From contig JAIWNE010000052.1 of assembly GCA_025331445.1 (NCBI GenBank), positions 62,001-126,000 on the forward strand: a stretch of 64,000 bases of DNA, read 5' to 3'. The notes beneath the pieces are model-generated. The model had not been told where the DNA came from. It saw only the letters and a list, made by a program, of their open reading frames with translations, and searched no databases. The stretch comes from Blakeslea trispora. Its lineage: Eukaryota > Mucoromycota > Mucoromycetes > Mucorales > Choanephoraceae. Made by a program: the position numbers and the translations under genes. Of the stretch, positions 11,213-20,599 are shown piece after piece. The first letter of the stretch is position 1. Every line of letters begins with the position of its first letter.

Positions 11213-12741
11213 ATGGAACCAGACATTCAACCTCATCCAGCAGCAACAAAAGTAGTTGATTTCTCGGATTGGGCTTGTAATACAAACGAATGTATTGAAA
11301 TCAGTCTAGTCACACCACAGAGAGGTGATGTCGATTCCCTGAACCTGTGAGCTCCACTCTATTTCGTCCTGAATTCACCTATCCTATCTTTGGTGATCAT
11401 GAAACTGCATTTGGATACAAGGATCTTGCTATTCAGGTAAATATATATACACACACAACTAGAGTTGAATATGGACTGATTCTTTATAGATCAGATACAC
11501 TTCGGGATCCCTAAGACCTTATTTGACTATTGACTATTCTGATAAATATACACCTTCTAGTGTGGCTACTGCTGACAATCTATCCAAAATACTCTCGAAC
11601 CACCTTCCTCCCTCTATCTGTTTCTCGAACCAAGACGAATTTATCAATGCAGTGAAACAGGATTATGATACATTTGTACCTTTGGGAGAGAAAATACTAG
11701 AATACACACGCGAATCAAGTCAAGGCTTAACAGAACAATTTGAAATCTACAAGGTAAAATGGACAAAAGGTGACAATCTCAGTGAGGGACTGATTGTATT
11801 TGATTTAGAATGATTTCTCGAGTGAAAAGCTTAGAGCCTATCATGCTCGAATGCAGTTATTTGCCTTGTTGTTTATTGAGGGATCGAGCTATATAGAATC
11901 AGAGGATGAGAAATGGGAGATTTATACATTGTAAAAGCTTTGGTCAGGCAGATTAAACAAACACACACACTTATTCTTTTATTAGGTTTAAGCGTGAAAA
12001 AACAAGTGAATCAAAATACGCCTATCATTTTATAGGTTATTGTACAGCCTATCCATTCTATTGTTGGCCAGAAAATACTAGAATCAGAATAAGGTATGTA
12101 GATTGGTTTGATACGGGGAAATTGTTCTAATTCTCTCTCTCGCTAGTCAATTTTTGGTACTTTCACCTTATAAAAAGAAGGGCCATGGCAGTAAGTCAAT
12201 TAAGTCAATTTTTTCTTTTTTTCGATTTATTAATACAATGTAACAAAAAAAAAAAGGCAAACTCTATCAAACTGTATATGAACTGTTCAAGTCAAGATTG
12301 GATGTATGCGAAATCACAGTAGAAGATCCTAATGAAGAATTTTCAGATATGAGAGACAAAAACGATATCCGATATCTGTTAGAACATCAAGCACTTAAAG
12401 GATTAAAGGCACCCGTCAGTACTGAAAAGATAGACGAATTATGCAACACATTCAAGCTGACCAACAGACAGACACAGCGTTGTGTTGAAATGTATTTGCT
12501 GTCGAATGTCAACAAGCTAAATGCTGAGGAATACAGACAATATCGATTGCAGGTCAAGAAGCGTCTTTACACCTTCAATTTTGTAAGTAACAAGCATCTC
12601 TCTTTTGATTCGTTCTCTTTACTGACTTCTTTAAAAAAGGATGTACTTCGAGACATGAAGGAAGACGAACGAAAAGAGAGACTTCATCAGACTTATTTAG
12701 GCGTAGAAGAAGATTATCATCGATTGTTAGAAATTATATAA
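11213..12741 (+). CDS. HAT1: Histone acetyltransferase type B catalytic subunit
   Basis: Seven exons: 11213-11436, 11490-11753, 11809-11930, 11986-12093, 12147-12190, 12257-12582 and 12640-12741. The N-terminal HAT1 domain reads NTNECIEISLV, then FRPEFTYPIFG and FGYKDLAIQIRYTSGSLRPY. The GNAT acetyl-CoA loop follows as SPYKKKGHGSKLYQTVYEL, with the GxG core split by the fifth intron. HAT1 acetylates newly made histone H4 (K5, K12) before chromatin assembly, usually with an Rbap46/48-type WD40 partner. All introns restore frame except one place: near 11337-11339 the frame must shift by one base to pass from GDVDS to PEPVSSTLFRPEF. The exons sum to 1,190 nt, one short of a multiple of three. 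A missing C in a CCC run would explain it. The expected full length is about 396 residues, normal for the family. Confidence 0.93.
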
Positions 12742-14101
12742 TAAGATTGATAGGAGAGGGGAAAAGTAATTTTTTTTAAGAAAAAAAAAAGAGGGTTGCA
12801 ACATAGGGGTTTTTTTAGTTTCTTTGTGTGTGACATTTATTTATGTTGGCTCAAGATTTGTATGTTTGCCCTATAAGTCATAGTCCATTCTACTGGTGTT
12901 TTTATCGAGGCGTGTATGCTCTAGCTCTGTCTTTTCCTTTTTATTGAGAATGAAAGTGGACAGGGTGTATTGGCAAGATTAAAAGTGCTCCACGCACTGA
13001 CCAACCTATTCATGGTTGGACAAGTGTCACTGTAATCCATGCTTTCAATAGGAGTTAGTAACACAGTAGAACATAGATGGTAAACATACAGCATGCAATG
13101 TTACCGTTCCATTTGTTGTATATCTTGCTTGGTAGGTTGATTGGCTATTGAGCCCACTTCTAAAACCTGACGTGTTTTATTCTATTCAATAAAAGTCAAA
13201 GAGGTCAATGGTTTTGAATGGCGAATCAATTGGAGATATTTTTATTTTCGATTTTATGATATTCTTCAGAATTCATTAGGGTGACTGATTACTATGATTG
13301 TTATGATTCTCGCTATGACTACTCTTATGAATATACACCAAAGTTCATAAAGCAGTCGATGAGTACGAGAAAGAGATCCTGTGATGATACAGGGGTTTGT
13401 TCTTATGTGCATCTTTAGTGGTACGAGTCAAACAGCATAGATCAGGAAGTTTATGGTTCAGTATTAGTTGACTATTCACTTCCATGGCTTGAACAGCAGT
13501 CAGAGCTACACAATTCAGGCTAATTTTATGCAGAAAGATAAAGATTCATGTCATACTGAATTACATATCAAACGACTCAAACAAAAAAAAAGGCCATGAC
13601 CTGATTCGAGCCTTGATTCGAGCCCAACAAAAGCTTGCAGAGACATCCTTAAAAGACGCGTTATTACAACTATGAGAAACTGAATAATGGTTCCGAGATA
13701 CAAGTAAAAGACTGTCACTCCTACACTATCACGACATTCTGTAGAAAATATACCCAACAGATGTCTGATCAATGGTAAATTCGGAAGACGGTAGTTCCTG
13801 AAGTTCTTTCTTCATCTAATAAACTCTGTGTGCGTGTGTCTGTCTATATATACTAGTATGATACATTGTTTTTAAATGAAAAATAGCTGTATCCAAGTCT
13901 TTCTTTTATCGTCTCTTTGTTAGCAATATCATTGGCATAAATCGGTTTTTCACAAACACGCATTCTATTTCATTGTCCAGCTTGTTTAGCATAAAGAGAA
14001 AAAAAAACAAATAACTAAAAGACAAGAGAAAAGATAAAAATCATTCTTTTATTCATTTTTTCAAAGAATCAAGGTCAATACAGACTCAAACAAAAACAGT
14101 G
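12742..14101 (+). pseudogene. Decayed gene remnants between HAT1 and WRAP53-like gene
   Basis: Plus-strand fragments read as ordinary protein in shifting frames. Examples are LYVCPISHSPFYWCFYRGVY (about 12855-12915), GFEWRINWRYFYFRFYDIL (about 13208-13265), VLVDYSLPWLEQQSELHNSG (about 13464-13523) and LIRALIRAQQKLAETSLKDA (about 13601-13660). Stops and frame changes separate them, and no splice pattern joined them. They look like one or more dead genes. I do not recognise the family. The last 200 bp before 14102 are AT-rich and probably contain the promoter of the next gene. Confidence 0.4.
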
Positions 14102-15684
14102 ATGGAAACACAGCAGGAAGGCTACAGCCTGTTTATGCCTGATTTGAGTCGGCCGTGCAAACTGATCGGCTCTACCATGGATCATTACAGTGATAGTGTT
14201 CGTCATTGTCTCGAGAAAGATGTTCACTTGATCCAGCAATCAGTCAATTTGGAACAACAGTCGACTGGAAATAACTATTTTAGAAATGTGAAATGGTTAG
14301 AAAACTTTGGTTTTTGTACGTGTCTCTTTATTGACCTGGCTTCATAGGTCTCCCGATGGATCTTGCTTGTTGACCAATTCAGCCGATGATGTCCTTCGTT
14401 TATTTCAACTGTAAGCAAGCCAAAAAAAAAGCAAACAAATGACCTAGTCATGACTTGTATTAGCCCACACAATGTCTATCAAGAACAAGATGCAGATGAA
14501 CCCATTCAAATGACACCGTCTTTAGGTATCCGAGAAGGTGAAGCTGTCTATGATTTTGCTTGGTTTCCTTCCATGAATGCTCAAGGTAAGCTTTAAAAAA
14601 AATTAGAGCCCAATTCTTACTTTAAAAATCCTCCTTTATCAGATCCATCTACTTGCTGTTTTCTTACATCTGTACGCGATCACCCAATTCAGTTATGGGA
14701 TGCTTGTACTGGTCGTGTTCGAGCATCTTACCGAGCCATTGATCACTGTGAACGATTTGTTGGTCCCAATGTACTCTGCTTTAATCTGGATGGCTCCAAG
14801 TAAGTTCGAGCAGCTCTTTTAAGTTTCTTTGTTCTAAATAGGAATCAAGAATTTATACAGGTTATGAAAATATGATTGAAATCTTTGATACCTACACAGG
14901 TCAATCTGATAAAAAACCTACGACACCTAAACGAAAATCAAGGCACGGACAAAAGGGAATTATCAGTTGTCTCGATATGTCGCCTGATGGGTATTATTAT
15001 GCTGCTGGATCCTATAGTGCTTCTATTGGTATATACGATGCTCATAATGATAAGCTTTCACTCAAACTGACAGGCATTCGTTCTGGGCTAACACAAGTCA
15101 AATTCTCAAAGGATGGTATGTATCTCTTCTCGGCCTCTCGACATAGTGATTATATCCTTTGTTGGGATATTCGAGACTCCGCCAATATTCTCTATGAACT
15201 ACCCAGGCCAGGAAGAACAAATCAACGCATCCAGTTTGATTTAGATCCCTCGGGGAAATATCTGTTGACAGGCGATACAGAGGGTCATCTCTTGAGCTAT
15301 GATATCACAACAGGGGCATTAGAAGATATTGAAACAAAAAGACGTCTTGTCTCATCTGAGCAACTTCATCAAGGTGAGAGAAAAAGAAAAAAAAAAGTGT
15401 GTGCATGAACAAGGTACCAGGGACTGATCCATTCTTCTTCTTTAGATATCATAGCAGGTGTTTCCTTTAATCCTGTTTATCCTGTCATCGCCACTTGTTC
15501 TGGTCAACGCAAATTTGATGTGTCATTCGATGATAGTGATGAAAGTGAACAAGAAGAAGAAACAGTGATTGATAACACATTAAAGAATTGGCGAGTCTCT
15601 GGTCAATATGAATGGTATACATATGAACAAACATTAGACACTGTAACAGATACAACCGACATGATATTAGATAATGGAGTGTAG
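14102..15684 (+). CDS. WD40 protein, WRAP53/TCAB1-like
   Basis: About six exons. Splice joins restore WD-repeat text: [25 protein letters not shown], then a CCFLTSVRDHPIQLWDACTG block and FVGPNVLCFNLDGSKIYTGY. Next come MIEIFDTYTGQ, ISCLDMSPDGYYYAAGSYSA and a later block with FSASRHSDYILCWDIRD. The fourth intron uses acceptor CAAG about 11 bases beyond an upstream TAG, the only choice that gives SKIYTGY. The order and wording fit WRAP53/TCAB1, the scaRNA-binding WD40 protein that routes telomerase and small Cajal-body RNPs in animals. The C-terminus is acidic (SDESEQEEET). The start is ATG 14102. It ends 33 bp from the stop of the convergent PRS gene. Assignment beyond WD40 rests on the IYTGY...IFDT and CWDIRD wording. 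Confidence 0.85.
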
Positions 15685-15717
15685 ATAAATATATATGTAA
15701 TAAAGCAAAATAAAGCC

Positions 15718-16949
15718 TTAGGCCAATTCGTAATTAGGATCAAATAAGGTGCTCACACTTTCACCAAAGTGAATACGTCGAATCGCTTCGGCTAAGAGAG
15801 GAGCCACAGGTAGAACGTTGAATTTGTTACTCTTAGCCAGACGCCTATCTTGAGGTACTGAGTCACTCACAATCACATGATCCAGATAACTCTTTTGAAT
15901 ACGGTCAACAGCATCCCCTGATAGGATAGCATGTGTGATTAGCGCATAAATCTCGGTAGCACCGTGTTCATGGAGAAGTTTGGCTGCTTTGGTGATAGTA
16001 AAGGAAGTATCGGCAATATCATCTATCAAAATGCACACCTTATCACGTACATCACCCACCAGCATCAGGTCGTGATTTTGAGGTTTGTCAGGTCGACGAC
16101 GCTCTTTGTGGATCAAGGCAAAATCCATATGAAGTTTTTCGGCAATGGAAGTAGCACGTTTGGCACCACCTGCATCTGGAGATACAATCACTGCCTCTGC
16201 ATAATTGGGTATATGTCGATAGATGTATTTACCCATAGAAGGCAAAGAAGATAGATTATCCACCGGACAATCAAAGAAACCTTGAAACTTGCATACATAT
16301 TTAATAAAGTAGATTATCTAGAGCATAGGCTTTTTTTTTTTACCTGTGGATCATGTAAATCCATCGTAATGATATGATCTGCACCAGCACAGGTCAAGAG
16401 GTTGGCAATCAATGTACCTGAACGAGCAACCCATTGTTTGTATCCTTCATTCAAATGGTGGCTTTGTTGTTTCTGTAAGGTGGCATGGTGTTGTACACCC
16501 AACATGATCTGCTGGCCTATATCCGTACTGACTGCAAACGGATTAGGATCGGCAGGTTCATTGGCGGGTGTAGAAGGTATTGTTTTGGGTGTAGAAGGCA
16601 CTGTCATAGGAGGAGGTCGAATTAAAGGGGCGCCAGAACGCTTAAAGGGTGCGTCGGGCTGTCGAGAATAAGGGAAAAAGGGAATGACAGCAGTGACTTT
16701 GCGTGCGGATGCTGTCTTACAGGCCTGGATCATAATACAGAGTTCGAAAAAGTTATCGTTGACATGACCACAGCCTGATTGCACAATATACACGTCTTGT
16801 TCTCGAACAGACTCGAATAACTCGACACTTGTCTCGTTGTTACTAAATTTGGACAAGCGAGACTTTCCAGGTTCAATACCTAGACGATCACAAATCTCTT
16901 GTGTTAGTTTTGGATGAGACGATCCCCCAAAAACAATAGGACCTCTCAT
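15718..16949 (-). CDS. PRS1: Ribose-phosphate pyrophosphokinase (PRPP synthetase)
   Basis: Two exons, 16949-16344 and 16287-15718, joined over a 56-nt intron, give 391 residues. The N-terminus reads [18 protein letters not shown] and the catalytic flexible-loop region reads IPFFPYSRQ. The histidine-containing [15 protein letters not shown] is recreated across the splice, and [13 protein letters not shown] is the ribose-5-phosphate loop (DD-x-DT type). It makes PRPP from ribose-5-phosphate and ATP for purine, pyrimidine, His, Trp and NAD synthesis. A roughly 60-residue Pro/Ser/Thr-rich insert at about residues 110-170 ([20 protein letters not shown]) sits in the position of the non-homologous region of yeast Prs1/Prs5-type subunits, which form hetero-oligomers. 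It is divergently placed to the GT15 gene and convergent with the WD40 gene. Confidence 0.95.
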
Positions 16950-17625
16950 ATTTGTTTTTCGAAAAAAAAAAAAGGGGAAAAGTGTGTGAACGAGAAAAGT
17001 AGAGAAATTATGACCTTTCAGTTGAAAGCAGCCCCCCCTTTATTTTATTTTTTTGGTCTGTATTACAGAGTCCATTTCTCTCTGTCTGTCTTCATGATAA
17101 ATAGTGTGAGATAAGACAACATTCTTCAAAGGGCCTATCTTTTTTTTTTGTTCTTTTAAAAAGCAGCTTTTGTTGTTGCTTTTTCACTAACAAGACAATC
17201 GTCTTTAAATGGGCTCTACTTTGTAAGCTTATATCACTCTTGTCTCTTTTTTTTTTGAAGGAGTGTTTGTTTGTTCTCAAATTTAATTGGCTGATTTTGG
17301 ATTTGTCTATTTCATACACTCTATTTCATCAAGGTCAGCCAACAATTGACCTCTAAAAGAGAGAGAAAAAGAAGTTCAATGTAGTCTAGTTCGTATGTAG
17401 ATGCTATTCACATTTATGCTTTACAATCGCTTCTTTTGTTTGCTCGAATCTGCCAAGGAAGAAAAAAAGATAATTGCATAATACTAGTCGGACTCGATAA
17501 GTATATTTTGTGTGCAACTTGGCTGTATTTTATCTGAAGTTGAAACATTCAAACTAAATAATAACTGAGGGTCCAATTTTCTTTTTTTTTTTAATGTTTT
17601 TTTCTTTCTGTTTTCTACAAAGGAA
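16950..17625. other. Divergent intergenic region between PRS and GT15
   Basis: A 676-bp region between two divergent start codons. It holds A and T runs directly upstream of both genes, a C run near 17033-17038 and two T-runs near 17140 and 17249. No gene is supported. It should contain both promoters. Confidence 0.6.
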
Positions 17626-18878
17626 ATGTTCCCAGCAAGATATGGTAGAATAGGCCTACTGATATTGCTGCCTATTTGCATATGTTTTCTAGTTTATTAT
17701 GGCTATTACAACAATCGACATCCAACCTATCGATATGATTACAAGAAAGAACAAGAAAATGGTTATCAAAGAGAAAATGCGGCTTTTATCGTTCTGGCCC
17801 GTAATTCAGACTTGAGCGGTATTCGAGAATCGATGCAGATGATGGAAGATCGTTTCAATCACAAGTATCGTTACCCTTGGGTCTTTTTGAATAATGAACC
17901 CTTTGATGCCAAATTCAAAGAACTGACGACTGGATTGGCCTCTGGTGAAACACATTATGGTGAACTTTTGCCTGGTACATGGGATTATCCCGAATGGATT
18001 GATCAGGAAAAGGCCAAAGAATCTCGTGCACGTATGGAAGCAGAGGGTGTAATTTATGGTGGTTTAGAATCCTATCGACATATGTGCAGGTAAAAATATA
18101 TAACTGGAACACTTCTTCTTTTTCTAATACTTGAACAGATTTCAGAGTGGATTTTTCTTTAGACATCCTTTATTGGAGACCTATGATTATTATTGGCGTG
18201 TGGAGCCTGATGTGAAGTTTAGTTGCGATGTAGATTATGATCCATTTAAAGTGATGCGTGAAAAAGATCTAAAATACGGATTCGCCATCTCTCTGCACGA
18301 ATATGGAAACACAATTCCCACTTTATGGGAAACAACAAAGAAATTCATGGCCGAATATCCGCAACATATTATTCCAAAGGACGACAAGGAATCTCTGATG
18401 AGTTGGGTGACAAATGATGGCGGTGAGAGCTACAATTTGTGTCACTTTTGGAGTAATTTTGAAATCGGCTCTTTGGCGTTCCTTAAATCTCAGGCCTATC
18501 TTGATTATTTCAACTATCTAGACAAATCGGGTGGTTTCTTTTATGAACGTTGGGGTGATGCACCTGTCCATAGTATTGCTGCTGCTTTGATGTTGAAAAA
18601 GTCTGAAGTACACTTTTTCTATGATGTTGGTTATTATCATAATCCTTTCAAGAATTGCCCTAATGAACCTAGATGGCTTTCAGTAGAGAAATGTAGTTGT
18701 GATCCCGATGATAGTATTAGTAAGTTATTGTTTATTTAAAGAGTAGAGGAGGGGAAAGTTGAATTAATGTAATTATTATTATTTCGAAATAGACGATAAT
18801 CCTTGGAGTTGTACTGCTGAATTTATGAACTTGGTCGGAAAGACTAAAAAAGATTTTGTGATTACTGAAAGGTCTTAA
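17626..18878 (+). CDS. Alpha-1,2-mannosyltransferase, GT15 (KRE2/MNT1 type)
   Basis: Exons 17626-18089, 18139-18719 and 18793-18878 encode 376 residues. It is a type II Golgi membrane protein: a short basic N-terminus, then a signal anchor (residues about 8-26, IGLLILLPICICFLVYYGYY), then the lumenal GT15 domain. Family signatures include [51 protein letters not shown] (across intron 1), YDYYWRVEPDVKFSCD and RWGDAPVHSIAAAL. These enzymes add alpha-1,2-mannose from GDP-mannose to O- and N-linked glycans of wall mannoproteins. The last exon supplies only 28 codons ending ITERS. The stop codon overlaps the stop codon of the minus-strand SEC14-like gene. Confidence 0.95.
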
Positions 18879-19862
18879 ACCATGTCTGCATAAACAGGTG
18901 GCAGATCCTCTTTGTTGAAATGACCAAGCAAAGTAGCACCGAGTTCATCACTTTATATATTCTTGTTAATACATAACCAACTATACAACATTTAACTTAC
19001 TTTGCGCAAATAACAAACTTTTTAACAGTGGCTTCTGATAATAAGGGGCGTACCAATTTAAAGACAATACTATGTCATGTTCATTATACACTATTTCATT
19101 AAAATAAGTGATACAACTTACCTTCCCCATTTAGGTACATTGACAAAAAACTTGGTAGCCAAAAATTCAGGATAGTTATCCTGCATGATTTTGATGATTG
19201 TATTTGTAGCTTCCTTAGCGTTGGCAGTGCGTCCAAACATAGAGGCACCTTTATAGTCATGCATTTGAATCATAGAGTCTACATGAACAAAGTCGATTTC
19301 CTTGACACCTTTTTCCATCAACTGAACTCGCCAACGAATGAACCTAACATGTCTCTATCAATGCTCTTCACTCTAAGCTTTCCTTTCTACTCACTTGTTT
19401 ATATCACCAAAGACAGCTTCTTGGTCTAAATCACCATAGAAATTATAGGTGGCAGGTCTACCTTCTTTATCCGACTTGTATAATAGACCGAGACGATCGT
19501 TGTAAACTTTTTCGTCAAACGTCTCGTCGAGTAAAGTGTCAGCCGAAAACTCCTTCCTCCATTTAAGTGTGTTGACCAACATGACCTTGGCTGCTGTGAT
19601 GTCGAGATTCCTATTGAAAGATTTAGCATGCTATATATACTGGCTTTCTTTTTTTCTTCCTTTACCTAGCTCGAAGAAACTTGACCAACACTACTTTGAT
19701 TCGATCATCGTTAGCATTCTTGTCTAAAGGTACGCCCCATAAAGTATACACTTCAGCAGAACCAAACGATTCAGTCAAGATATCAGGCAACCCATCTTTT
19801 AGTTGTTGAACAGCTACAGCCTCGGTCACTGTAAAGGCAGCAACAAATTTATTGTCAGACAT
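18875..19862 (-). CDS. Sec14/CRAL-TRIO phosphatidylinositol-transfer protein (Sfh5-like)
   Basis: Five exons on the minus strand. The N-terminal CRAL-TRIO-N part reads WGVPLDKNANDDRIKVVLVKFLRAR, then after an intron ITAAKVMLVNTLKWRKEF. The lipid-binding domain follows (GLLYKSDKEGRPATYNFYGD; MQDNYPEFLATKFFVNVPKWG). The last exons join as SIVFKLVRPLLSEATVKKF and end ELGATLLGHFNKEDLPPVYADMV. This matches the Sfh5 branch of Sec14-like proteins, which move phosphatidylinositol or other hydrophobic ligands between ER and plasma membrane. The stop (18875-18877) overlaps that of the GT15 gene. Upstream, a LINE 3' fragment begins about 40 bp before the start codon, so the native promoter has been displaced. 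Confidence 0.88.
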
Positions 19863-19902
19863 TTTCTTAAAAGAAAGAAGAGGAGAGATTTACACGTTCT
19901 AC

Positions 19903-20594
19903 ACTTTTTTTTAAAGTCCTTTAAATGTCAGAAGAGGGAAGAAAAAGACTGGATATAATTAAATGAGAAAGGAGGTAAAGGAAGCGAAATTAAGCGAAAG
20001 GAAAATGTTAGGCGAAACGTTGTTGGTCCAGGAAGTGAAGGTGATGTATAGAGCGGTTGATCGCAGCGGCTGTCGAGAAAGGAACGGTTTGGAAGACTGA
20101 GTGCCAGTGGGTCTGCCATATGGCAAGCAAGGTACAGGCAAAGATCTGTTCAAAGGAGAGCGTTGAAAGAGGAAGAGAGGGATCACGGAAAGGAGTAACC
20201 GGAACAAAGCGGTAGACACAGTGGAGCAGGTGCGGTATATCGAAGGGAACGAATTCAAGTAGTGGATTGGCGTAAGAGGAAAGGATATGTAGCCAGACCT
20301 GAGCTTTAGCTGGACAGAGGAAGCAGAAATGATCGACGGATTCAGTAGTGGTAGAGCAAATATGACACAGAGGGCTAGGGAAGGAGGAAGGGTTGAGACT
20401 GTGAAGGAAGGAGCGGTAAGGGATCTTTTTGTGAAGGAGCCGGTACCAGACTGTGCGGGCTTGTAGGGGGATGGGGAGAGACCAATAGGTGGACCAGTTG
20501 GAAGCACTGAGGGAAGAGGCGACGTTGTCGACGCTGGGAGTGGTGAGGGTCTTGTATGATTGAATAGAAGCAAGAGGGACACGGTGAGTAGGAG
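19903..20594 (-). mobile_element. Inverted 3' fragment of a LINE (685 bp)
   Basis: Positions 19910-20594 are the reverse complement of 22652-23336 without indels (coordinates pair to a sum of 43,246) and with at least one mismatch near 20574. The fragment encodes the C-terminal end of a LINE ORF2, including a zinc-binding zf-RVT block (CHICSTTTESVDHFCFLC) and the end LDQQRFA. It ends in an A run on the minus strand at about 19910-19903. That end lies about 40 bp from the start of the SEC14-like gene. It may be an independent 5'-truncated insertion or part of a fold-back rearrangement of the neighbouring LINE. Confidence 0.85.
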
Positions 20595-20599
20595 TAATA

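Noticed and set aside
11754..11808. A second frameshift in HAT1 (frame ending FDLE-stop)
   Set aside because: It is a normal 55-nt intron with GTAAAA donor and TTTAG acceptor. Removing it joins FEIYK directly to NDFSSEKLRAYH, the expected family sequence.
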